DNA from: Bdellovibrionales bacterium
Lineage (GTDB): Bacteria; Bdellovibrionota; UBA1018
Direction of reading: 5' to 3'
Assembly: GCA_018968995.1 (NCBI GenBank)
Contig: JAGWZD010000022.1
Location: forward strand, 1-14,684
DNA length: 14,684 bases
Notes under the pieces: model-generated
The model's database searches: none
What the model saw: only the letters and a program-made list of their open reading frames with translations
What the model was told of the DNA's origin: nothing
Shown: one piece after another, positions 6,937-14,042 of the stretch
Layout: every line of letters begins with the position of its first letter
How positions within the stretch are numbered: the first letter of the stretch is position 1
Program-made: the position numbers and the translations under genes

Positions 6937-6978
6937 GTCCCTGGTTTCCTCAGTGAGAAATTTTTTCCCACCTGTCAA

Positions 6979-7002
6979 AGATCGAGCGTCCTGCGTCGAT
7001 CT
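6979..7002 (-). other. Hairpin in the ftsQ-ftsA junction
   Basis: AGATCGA 6979-6985 pairs with TCGATCT 6996-7002 around a 10-base loop. On the minus strand a perfect TTGACA hexamer (6978-6973) follows, but no good -10 is found 16-18 bases further on. No T-run makes it a terminator. Confidence 0.45.
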
Positions 7003-7019
7003 CTTGGCTCTAAGGAAGT

Positions 7020-7796
7020 CTAAGAACGTCGAGCAGTCCTGACAACTATTTTTTTATTGGCGTCGGCGTAGATTTGACGAATCGGGATCGAATGAGACAC
7101 CGAATATCGCAAAACAGAATCGATTCTGGAAAATAACTCTGTATTTACAGCAGCTTGGGTCGGATCGCCGGGGTTCCACTCAGGCCCCAGAATCACCGAG
7201 ATGCGATAGGAGGGGTCAAAGGCGATCCAGGCCGTAAATCCCTCCTCCTCATCCCAAGTTAACTGAGAAATCTGGTTTGGTGTCTTCCAAGCATGTGAAC
7301 TCCACGCCCGAAGCGCGGCCATGGCCTGACCCAAAAGCTTCTCACCACCGGCTCCCTGTGGAAGACCATGAATCAGGGGCAAGTCGGAACGACCCTTCAG
7401 AGTCACTGGACCAAAAAGACTTCCATCAGAGTCGACGTACTTCAGAACTCCTTGTGGTCCCTGCAACAAGGCAACAGGCTCTCGGTAGATCACTTGCACA
7501 GACAGCGTCTGTGGAAATCGCTTCGTAAGCACCACATTGCGAACCCAGTGATTTGCAAACAACCGCCTCTGAATGTTCTCAAGATCCAGGCTAATCAAGC
7601 TCACTTTGCCAAGTGGCACAGCAGCAAGAGAAGTGACCTCTTTCGGATCGAGAGGGGCATCTTGTGGTTGATCACTGACTTCCACGACTCGAACCGTGAA
7701 AAGCGAGGAGTGAAGCGCAGCATAAAGACCCGCAACAGCGGTTGCCATCACTAGTCCTGACAAAATCATAGTCACTACGGGTTTCGTTCGACGCAT
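7020..7796 (-). CDS. ftsQ: Cell division protein FtsQ/DivIB
   Basis: 258 residues, near E. coli FtsQ (276). It is a bitopic inner-membrane protein of the FtsQLB complex that links early and late divisome proteins and helps control septal synthesis. There is a short basic cytoplasmic start (MRRTK) and one transmembrane helix at about 7-28. The POTRA domain, about 32-106, opens LFTVRVVEV and contains NIQRRLFANHWVRNVVLTKRFP (positions 74-95), the typical 'W-V/v-R.FP' pattern. A beta domain fills the rest. The usual Gly-Asn turn after the first POTRA strand is replaced by a longer polar SDQPQDAPLD. AAGGA lies four bases ahead of the ATG. It is the first gene of ftsQ-ftsA-ftsZ and is divergent from the M16 lipoprotein gene with only 42 bases between starts. 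Sequence identity is low in this family, but domain order and context make the call firm. Confidence 0.92.
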   Translation of the reverse strand: MRRTKPVVTMILSGLVMATAVAGLYAALHSSLFTVRVVEVSDQPQDAPLDPKEVTSLAAVPLGKVSLISLDLENIQRRLFANHWVRNVVLTKRFPQTLSVQVIYREPVALLQGPQGVLKYVDSDGSLFGPVTLKGRSDLPLIHGLPQGAGGEKLLGQAMAALRAWSSHAWKTPNQISQLTWDEEEGFTAWIAFDPSYRISVILGPEWNPGDPTQAAVNTELFSRIDSVLRYSVSHSIPIRQIYADANKKIVVRTARRS

Positions 7797-7838
7797 TCGT
7801 TCCTTTTAGTGTAAAAAATGGAATAGCCCGAGGCCAAC
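7797..7838. promoter_or_regulatory. 42-base divergent gap between ftsQ and the M16 pair
   Basis: It holds the Shine-Dalgarno sites for both genes: AAGGA on the minus strand and GAGG 7830-7833 on the plus strand, five bases ahead of ATG 7839. A weak minus-strand pair, TTGGCC - 18 bases - TACACT, would place the start of transcription almost on the ftsQ ribosome site, so it is doubtful. Promoters for one or both directions probably lie inside the opposite gene. Confidence 0.4.
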
Positions 7839-9209
7839 ATGAAAATGATCCAAACACTCTTTATTAGCGTCGGAATTTTGTCTGTTACGTCCTGCGCGAC
7901 TTTAAGCAGCAGTCGCGACTCATCCTCTGAGAAGATTAAAGTCATCGACTCGCTAGAGGTAACCCGATTCACCTTCAAAAATGGCCTTCGCCTGTTGGTT
8001 CACCAAGACCGATCCTCTCCAACATTTGCCTATCAAGTATGGTTCAACGTTGGATCTCGCAATGAAGAGGAAGGAAGAACCGGACTAGCTCATCTATTCG
8101 AGCACATGATGTTCAAAGGAACTAGCAAGCTTCCAGACGGGGAATTTGATCGACTCATGGATGAAATGGGAGCCGTAGGACAAAACGCGTACACGACTCA
8201 AGATCACACGACTTATATCGAGCAACTACCCAAAGAAAGACTTGAGAAAGTCATTGAGCTCGAAGCAGATCGAATGAGAAACCTAGTGGTAAACGACCAG
8301 TCTTTTTCTACTGAAAGAGAAGTGGTTCAAAATGAACGCCGCTTTAGAAATGAAAACAGCCCTGATGGTTTAATGTATCAAGAGCTGTATGGGCTGGCGT
8401 TTACAAAACACCCCTATCGATGGCCAGTTATCGGCTACGCCCAAGACCTTGCAACCATGACCGCTGCTGACGCCCGTGCGTTTTACTTAAAACATTACGC
8501 CCCAAATCGTGCAGTGATCGTTGTCTCTGGGGATGTCCGAGCAGACAATGTCCGTGATCTGGTTCAAAAATATTACGGAGAACACCCTAGAGTAGAATTG
8601 TCTCCGCATCCAATCGCGCCCGAACCTGAGCAGAAGTCTCCCCGTAGAAAGACCCTGCGCCTGAACGTTCAGGTCGAAAAGCTGATCATGGGCTACCACA
8701 TTCCCAACGGATCGCATGAGGACCAGCCTGTTCTTGATGTGATTCAAACATTACTTTCCTCTGGAAGAAGTAGCCGCTTACAGAAAGCGCTGGTCGATAG
8801 CGGGATCGCATCAAGCGCCTGGGGCTACGCTTCTACGTCTCAAGATCCTGACCTGTTCATCTTTGGTGTATCTCTACAGGACCAAGTAAAGGCTAATCTT
8901 GCTGAAAAGGTGATTTTGAGAGAACTCAGCCGGCTGACTGCCGAAGAGATTCCACAGCTTGAGTTAGAGCGCGCTAGAAATATTTTAAATTTCGGTTTTT
9001 ATACCTCTCTTGAAGGCAACTTTGAAAAAGCAGAGTTCATTGGGATGCATGAGTCTCAGATGGGCGGCGCAGAAAAGGGGCTTGAAATGCAGAAGAAACG
9101 CCTTCAAGTGACCACATCTCAGATTCGTGAAGTCGCGGCAAAATACTTCCAGCCTGATAGACGATCCGTCATCGTTGGACTTAAAAAGACGAGCAATAAA
9201 GGTAATTAA
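7839..9209 (+). CDS. M16 family zinc peptidase, catalytic subunit, predicted lipoprotein
   Basis: 456 residues. The N-terminus is a lipoprotein signal: basic start, hydrophobic stretch and VTSC with Cys19 as the lipidated residue, so the protein should be membrane-anchored in the envelope. The inverted zinc motif HLFEH (85-89; His85, Glu88, His89) is intact and the third ligand Glu166 lies 77 residues further on, in EVVQNERR, as expected for M16. The M16 C-terminal repeat follows from about 230, including SSGRSSRLQKALVD. M16B enzymes of this length work as a pair of a catalytic and a non-catalytic chain that enclose peptide substrates (established for the family). The partner is the next gene, three bases downstream. 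GAGG stands five bases ahead of the ATG. The pair lies inverted inside the dcw cluster. Substrate unknown; degradation of periplasmic peptides is the likeliest role. Confidence 0.93.
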   Translation: MKMIQTLFISVGILSVTSCATLSSSRDSSSEKIKVIDSLEVTRFTFKNGLRLLVHQDRSSPTFAYQVWFNVGSRNEEEGRTGLAHLFEHMMFKGTSKLPDGEFDRLMDEMGAVGQNAYTTQDHTTYIEQLPKERLEKVIELEADRMRNLVVNDQSFSTEREVVQNERRFRNENSPDGLMYQELYGLAFTKHPYRWPVIGYAQDLATMTAADARAFYLKHYAPNRAVIVVSGDVRADNVRDLVQKYYGEHPRVELSPHPIAPEPEQKSPRRKTLRLNVQVEKLIMGYHIPNGSHEDQPVLDVIQTLLSSGRSSRLQKALVDSGIASSAWGYASTSQDPDLFIFGVSLQDQVKANLAEKVILRELSRLTAEEIPQLELERARNILNFGFYTSLEGNFEKAEFIGMHESQMGGAEKGLEMQKKRLQVTTSQIREVAAKYFQPDRRSVIVGLKKTSNKGN

Positions 9210-9212
9210 TTT

Positions 9213-10577
9213 ATGAAAACCTTCCTGTTTAGGTCATCCTTTCGCTATTTGATCCTGTCTTTTCTCTTGCTGACCTCTCCAGTAAGGGCGTTTGAAATCT
9301 TACTGGAAAGAGATTCTCGATTACCAATTGCATACGTTAATGTCTTGATTCGCACGGGGTCAGTTGCAGATCCAACGGGTAAAACCGGTGTCACTAGTTT
9401 CATGGGCGAAATGCTACTGCGCGGTACCCCCAGACACACCAAGGAGGAAATTGATCTATTGCTGGATCAATGGGGAGCAACGCTCAATATTGAGACTCGG
9501 CAAGAGGCCGTTGTGATTCGAGGCGCTGTTCTCAGTTCAAACCTCAAGGCATTCTTAGAACTTACTGAAGAAGTGATTACTAGCCCCCTTTTTCCGCAGT
9601 CTGAGATCGACAAGCTAAAAAAAGAAACTCTCTCGAGCATCCTTGAGCAACAAGGAAAGGACTCTCAGCTAGGAGTGAGAAAGTTCAATCAATTTCTGTT
9701 TCAAGGGCATCCTTACGGAAGACCAACAGTGGGCATCCCAAGCGAAGTGTCCACCATCGATCGAGATCTGCTTCTCAAACAACATCGCCGAATTTTCAAA
9801 AAAGAGCTCTTTGTGATCCTCGGGCTGGGAGATGTCGATAATCGAGTTCTTCAGGGTTGGGCGGACAACCTGGTTTCTAAACTTCCTAAAAATGGCGACA
9901 GCACAGTAGCGATTACTCCGAGGCCTGAACTCAGGGGGCCGCGGCTTTTACAAATCGTCGACAAACCCGACCGCACACAAACCCAAATTTTTATCGGACA
10001 GGTCGGTGTTCAGGCAACCGACCCAGATTATTACGCCCTATCATTGGGTAACGCCGCCTTCGGTGGAGGCTCTTTTTCGTCTCGACTGATGCAGGAAATT
10101 CGCGTGAAAAGGGGTTGGTCCTATGGCGCCTCGAGCAGCTTTCGATTCACTCGACAGCCGAACTCCTGGACTGTGCATCTTTTTCCTGCAGAAAAAGACA
10201 CTGCGGCAGCGCTTACTGCAACTCTCGAACTGATCGAATCTCTACGAAAGGATGGAATCTCTGAAAAAGAGTTTCAAACCACCAAACAGGGTGCGATTAA
10301 TAGCGCTGCATTTTTGAACGACACACCAAAAAAACGTATAGAAAACCGAATTGCAGAAGAAACTCTTGGTTTAGAAAGAGGGTTCTACGAGAACCTGGCT
10401 GAGAATCTCAAGAAGGTCTCTCGAGAGGATGTGAATCGTGCTTTGGCTCGTTTCCTGACCCCTGACAAATTTCGAATCACTGTGGTTGGAACAGCTGATC
10501 GGCTGAAAACGGACCTAGCGAAGGCAACCGGAGTCCCGGTCGAAAAAATTCTCATTACACCGTATACTTCGGAGTGA
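9213..10577 (+). CDS. M16 family non-catalytic partner subunit, secreted
   Basis: 454 residues with a signal peptide of about 26 residues (ILSFLLLTSPVRA, cut before FE). The place of the zinc motif reads SFMGE (62-66) within GVTSFMGEMLLRGT, aligned against HLFEH in the neighbour's GLAHLFEHMMFKGT, so all zinc ligands are lost and this chain cannot be a metalloprotease. The C-terminal half keeps the block GGGSFSSRLMQEIRVKRGWSYGA (about 284-306). It carries Arg297 and Tyr304, the Arg/Tyr pair typical of non-catalytic M16B chains, where it helps bind the substrate. It starts three bases after the catalytic gene stops, with AAAGG just upstream, so co-translation and a heterodimer are very likely. 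Its stop is 13 bases from the end of convergent murB, and I see no terminator hairpin there. Confidence 0.93.
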   Translation: MKTFLFRSSFRYLILSFLLLTSPVRAFEILLERDSRLPIAYVNVLIRTGSVADPTGKTGVTSFMGEMLLRGTPRHTKEEIDLLLDQWGATLNIETRQEAVVIRGAVLSSNLKAFLELTEEVITSPLFPQSEIDKLKKETLSSILEQQGKDSQLGVRKFNQFLFQGHPYGRPTVGIPSEVSTIDRDLLLKQHRRIFKKELFVILGLGDVDNRVLQGWADNLVSKLPKNGDSTVAITPRPELRGPRLLQIVDKPDRTQTQIFIGQVGVQATDPDYYALSLGNAAFGGGSFSSRLMQEIRVKRGWSYGASSSFRFTRQPNSWTVHLFPAEKDTAAALTATLELIESLRKDGISEKEFQTTKQGAINSAAFLNDTPKKRIENRIAEETLGLERGFYENLAENLKKVSREDVNRALARFLTPDKFRITVVGTADRLKTDLAKATGVPVEKILITPYTSE

Positions 10578-10590
10578 GCGGAGCAAAAAG

Positions 10591-11532
10591 CTAGAACTTA
10601 CCTAGAAACTTTACTTCTTCCTCCAGATGCAGCCCTAGTTCTTCTTTTGCACGAGATTTGGCCAGCTCAATGAGATCTCGAACGTGCACCGCGCGTGCTT
10701 CGCCAAGGTTAACAATGAAATTACTGTGCTTTTCTGAGAACTGAGCGTTTCCGATCCTGAAGCCGCGCAGGCCCAACTGATCAATCACCTGCCAAGCCCG
10801 AATTTGGCCGGCGCCCGGATTTTTAAATACGCTTCCACAGGAGGGGTAATCGACAGGCTGCGTAGCCTTTCGGCGCTCGAGCGTTTCCTCTATCTTCTTT
10901 TTCACTGATTCAGAGGAGTGAAGGTCGACCCTCCATTCAACAGAAGTGATTATGGCGTCCTCTGGAAGAAAATGGTTTTGCCGATAATCGAAGCTCATAT
11001 CGCTACGACTCCATGTTTTCGTCGCCCCAGATTTCCACAAAAAAGAACTTAATCGGTGAACCTTCTGTTTCACTTCGCCCAAGTGAGTTCCAGCATTCAT
11101 GACAACAACGCCTCCCACTGATCCAGGAACTCCAGCAAGAAACTCCAAACCAGACCAACCCTCCTGAGCTGCACGACGTAGAAGACTGGAAACAGCAACA
11201 CTCGCGCCGGTTCGAAGAATGAGACCTTCGGGGCGATCGGGGTCGGGAAAAGTCTCTATGGCTAAATCTAAGCGCGAGGTCTTAATGACAAGACCCGAAA
11301 AGCCCTCATCAGATACCAGCAGGTTCGAACCTAAACCTAGGACAAAAGTAGGAATGGCAGCCTCGCGAATTCCCGACTTGAGCCAATTCAAGTCTGGCTG
11401 AGATTTTGGAAAAGCCATGATCGATGCTGGTCCACCAATTCGATAATAAGTATGTCGACTCAGCGGTTCAGCATAGCGCAGCTCTCCCTGAAATCCGTCT
11501 GAATATCTTTGAAACCAATCCAGGTCACTCAT
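10591..11532 (-). CDS. murB: UDP-N-acetylenolpyruvoylglucosamine reductase MurB
   Basis: 313 residues. This cytoplasmic flavoprotein reduces UDP-GlcNAc-enolpyruvate to UDP-MurNAc with NADPH. FAD-binding parts are TYYRIGGPA (28-36), the LGLGSNLLVSD segment (65-75) and EFLAGVPGSVGGVVVMNAG (130-148). The substrate/catalytic region has the Tyr-Arg of SFDYRQNHF (180-188) and QPVDYPSCGSVFKNP (225-239), where Ser234 is the expected proton donor. The C-terminal LEEEVKFLG carries the conserved Glu. Length and the YPSCGS form fit the shorter type II MurB rather than the E. coli type. The start codon directly abuts the murC stop (TAG-ATG, 11535-11530), so murC and murB are translationally coupled. It is the last gene of ftsW-murG-murC-murB before the inverted M16 pair. 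Confidence 0.97.
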   Translation of the reverse strand: MSDLDWFQRYSDGFQGELRYAEPLSRHTYYRIGGPASIMAFPKSQPDLNWLKSGIREAAIPTFVLGLGSNLLVSDEGFSGLVIKTSRLDLAIETFPDPDRPEGLILRTGASVAVSSLLRRAAQEGWSGLEFLAGVPGSVGGVVVMNAGTHLGEVKQKVHRLSSFLWKSGATKTWSRSDMSFDYRQNHFLPEDAIITSVEWRVDLHSSESVKKKIEETLERRKATQPVDYPSCGSVFKNPGAGQIRAWQVIDQLGLRGFRIGNAQFSEKHSNFIVNLGEARAVHVRDLIELAKSRAKEELGLHLEEEVKFLGKF

Positions 11533-12942
11533 CTAGACATCCTGACCTTTGAGCTTCATTCGAGAAACCAGTGAGTCCGCTAGTTTACTGATCGATCCTG
11601 CCCCCATACAAATTAATAAATCTCCGGGCCTAAATTCAGCCAAGGCCTCAGCTTTAGATTCATCAAGATCTCCGGTGTATCGAATCACCGTGTTATCCGA
11701 CGACTGCTGAATTTGTTTCGATAGATTCTTTGATGAAACACCATCAATAGGAACCTCTCCGGCCGGATAGATGTCGGTGAGCATTACTACGTCCGCGCAA
11801 CCAAAAGCATTCAGGAACCCCTCAAGGCAATGCAAAGTCCTTGTGTATCGATGGGGTTGAAAAACAACTACGATTCGCCCCTTCCAAAACTGTCGCGCGG
11901 CAGTAAGTGTTGTCTCAATTTCTGTTGGATGATGAGCGTAGTCATCAACAATGACCTGAGAAGATAAGTTATCCTGCCAGCAAACCTCGAACCGCCGTTT
12001 AACACCTCGATACTGTTCTAAACCATACGCAATGGCGTTAAATGGCATACCTAAATCTCGACAGATGGCCACCACAGCCAATGCATTGAGCACATTGTGT
12101 CGCCCGGGCACGTTTAGAGTAACATCGCCCAATAATCCATCTCGATGATGAAACACGCGGAATCTTGTTTTTAGACCATCATTGGCGACTGAGTCCGACC
12201 AGTAGTCTGACTCACTAGAAAACCCATAGGTTACAAAAGGCTTGGAAAACCTACTGAGACAGCGACGCACTCCAGGATCTTCTCCGCAGACTGCTGTTAA
12301 TCCATAGAAAGGAGACTTTCCAATAAACTCAATAAAGGCCTCTTCGATAGCTTTTAGAGAACCGTAGTGATCAAGATGGTCGTCATCAATATTGGTAACA
12401 ACAGCATAAGTGAATGGAAGGTGAAGAAATGATCCGTCGCTTTCGTCGGCCTCAGCAATCACGTACTTTCCCTGTCCGAGCTTGGCATTGCCCCCCAGCG
12501 AATCTACCTTACCACCAATCACCATGGTTGGATCCCAGCCCGCTGAAGTCAAAACGGTCGCCATCATTGATGTAGTAGTAGTTTTTCCATGGGTACCCGC
12601 TACAGCAACTCCCAGCTTTCCCCGCATGAGCTCCCCCAGCATTTCCGCACGTGGAATAACCGGTAGTCGACGCTTACGGGCCTCGATGAGCTCTGGATTA
12701 TCGTCGCGTACGGCCGAGGAAACAATCACCACATCTGCCGAACCCAAATTCTCTGCACAATGACCCAATTTACAGGTCACTCCGATCTGAGACAGACGGC
12801 GGAGTATTTCTGAGTCTGAAATATCCGACCCAGAGACCGAGAAACCCTGATTTCGAAAGACTTGGGCAATACCGCTCATCCCAATTCCACCAATTCCGAT
12901 GAAATGTAGTCTGAAATCTTTAGGATCTTTCCTGAAGCTCAT
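11533..12942 (-). CDS. murC: UDP-N-acetylmuramate--L-alanine ligase MurC
   Basis: 469 residues, normal for MurC. It adds L-Ala to UDP-MurNAc using ATP, the first step of stem-peptide assembly, in the cytoplasm. The N-terminal Rossmann-like domain opens LHFIGIGGIGMSGIA (12-26) for UDP binding. The ATP loop is GTHGKTTTTS (116-125). The central domain holds AEADESDGSF (163-172) and TNIDDDHLDHYGS (183-195), then GRHNVLNALA (280-289) and GVKRRFE (313-319). The C-terminal domain has DDYAHHPTE (333-341) and QPHRYTRT (362-369). The HH-P-T-E and YAHHP forms are MurC/Mpl type. Full length rules against truncated forms, and context favours MurC over Mpl. The start overlaps the murG stop (ATGA, 12939-12942) and the stop touches the murB start. 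Confidence 0.97.
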   Translation of the reverse strand: MSFRKDPKDFRLHFIGIGGIGMSGIAQVFRNQGFSVSGSDISDSEILRRLSQIGVTCKLGHCAENLGSADVVIVSSAVRDDNPELIEARKRRLPVIPRAEMLGELMRGKLGVAVAGTHGKTTTTSMMATVLTSAGWDPTMVIGGKVDSLGGNAKLGQGKYVIAEADESDGSFLHLPFTYAVVTNIDDDHLDHYGSLKAIEEAFIEFIGKSPFYGLTAVCGEDPGVRRCLSRFSKPFVTYGFSSESDYWSDSVANDGLKTRFRVFHHRDGLLGDVTLNVPGRHNVLNALAVVAICRDLGMPFNAIAYGLEQYRGVKRRFEVCWQDNLSSQVIVDDYAHHPTEIETTLTAARQFWKGRIVVVFQPHRYTRTLHCLEGFLNAFGCADVVMLTDIYPAGEVPIDGVSSKNLSKQIQQSSDNTVIRYTGDLDESKAEALAEFRPGDLLICMGAGSISKLADSLVSRMKLKGQDV

Positions 12943-14042
12943 ATCCTTGGAGTCTCGAGCAAACCTGGAATGAGCTCGCTAAGAATACGATCCACAGCAT
13001 CTGGACGCGAAAACTGAATCACAGATTTTTCCATGCTCTCAATGCGTTCCGCATCCTGTGACAGCTCGCGAATGAGCTGAGCCAGCTGTTCTCCGCTTGT
13101 GTTCGGCTGAAGCCTCAGCTCTGAGGCCCCGGACTTACAAAACAGCTCAGCATTATACTCCTGATGTCTATCTTTAGAAACCAAGGGGACTAGTACCGCA
13201 GCTCGTCCGACGGCAGCGATTTCTGAGAGCGTTGAAGAGCCGGCTCGGCAAATGAGAAGACTGGACTGAGCGTAGCACTCTGGCATGTCATAAATGAACT
13301 TTTCGACCCGGCTCTTGAAACCAAATCTTTCATGAGCGGCCCTGACTCGATCAAAGTCTCTCTCTCCGGTCTGGTGAATAAAACGAAGTTCACCGCCCGA
13401 TCCAATACCCTGTTTTTGAAGAAAAGGCAGGGCTTCAATAACCAGTGAGTTGATTCCAACTGCTCCTTGGCTACCTCCAAATATAAAAACAGTAAATGGA
13501 TCTCGTGATGCTGGAGTAAGTCGCTTGATGCTTAGACGAATCGGATTGCCAGTGACCATCACTTTTTTTTGGCCGAACACTTTTTCTGAGCCTGGAAAAG
13601 CTGCAAATACTTTTGAAGAGACTCGTCCTAAAATTCGATTTGTCAGACCTGGCAAAACATTTTGTTCTAAAACAGCCACTTTACCGCCCCAAATCCAGCT
13701 GATGAGTCCCGCTATGAGCACCACAGGAAATGAGGCGTAGCCGCCAACTCCAAATATTATTTGAGGTCGATATTTTAGTAAAAGCGCGAACGCCTGAACA
13801 AAAGACCACGGTATCTGGGCTAAAGTTCTGAGTTTGCGTGAAACCGAAACTCCGTTCCAGGAACCAATTCGAACACGATGCAGTGGATAGCCGGATTTTG
13901 GAACAAGGCGCTCCTCCATTCCGCCGCGGGCGCCCACAAAGTGAATTTGTGCCTCTGGAAATATAGACTTGAGACGATCTGCGAGAGCTATTCCCGCATA
14001 AATATGCCCGGCCGTACCCCCGCCAGAGAAGAAGACCGTCAT
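12939..14042 (-). CDS. murG: Lipid II synthase MurG (GlcNAc transferase)
   Basis: 367 residues. It transfers GlcNAc from UDP-GlcNAc to lipid I on the inner face of the cytoplasmic membrane, making lipid II. It is a GT-B fold enzyme. The N-terminal loop is GGGTAGH (7-13), followed by IYAG where most homologues have a Pro at the Ala position. GVGGYASFP (98-106) and EQNVLPGLTNR (126-136) follow. The donor-side motifs are FGGSQGA (188-194) and RAGSSTLSE (266-274), with KDRHQEYNA (290-298) in place of the common DxHQ stretch. A hydrophobic patch near 105-118 suits membrane contact. It starts on the ftsW stop and ends on the murC start by ATGA overlaps at both ends, so it is inside a tightly coupled run. 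Confidence 0.97.
   Translation of the reverse strand: MTVFFSGGGTAGHIYAGIALADRLKSIFPEAQIHFVGARGGMEERLVPKSGYPLHRVRIGSWNGVSVSRKLRTLAQIPWSFVQAFALLLKYRPQIIFGVGGYASFPVVLIAGLISWIWGGKVAVLEQNVLPGLTNRILGRVSSKVFAAFPGSEKVFGQKKVMVTGNPIRLSIKRLTPASRDPFTVFIFGGSQGAVGINSLVIEALPFLQKQGIGSGGELRFIHQTGERDFDRVRAAHERFGFKSRVEKFIYDMPECYAQSSLLICRAGSSTLSEIAAVGRAAVLVPLVSKDRHQEYNAELFCKSGASELRLQPNTSGEQLAQLIRELSQDAERIESMEKSVIQFSRPDAVDRILSELIPGLLETPRI

Noticed and set aside
6925..6978. Longer FtsA with 18 extra N-terminal residues from a TTG
   Set aside because: The ATG at 6924 has a strong GAGGTGG five bases upstream and gives the expected MSNKKDFVVGLDIG start; the extension has no family support.
7803..7833. TTGGCC - 18 bases - TACACT on the minus strand as the ftsQ promoter
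   Set aside because: Transcription would begin at the ftsQ ribosome site itself, and the -35 match is poor.
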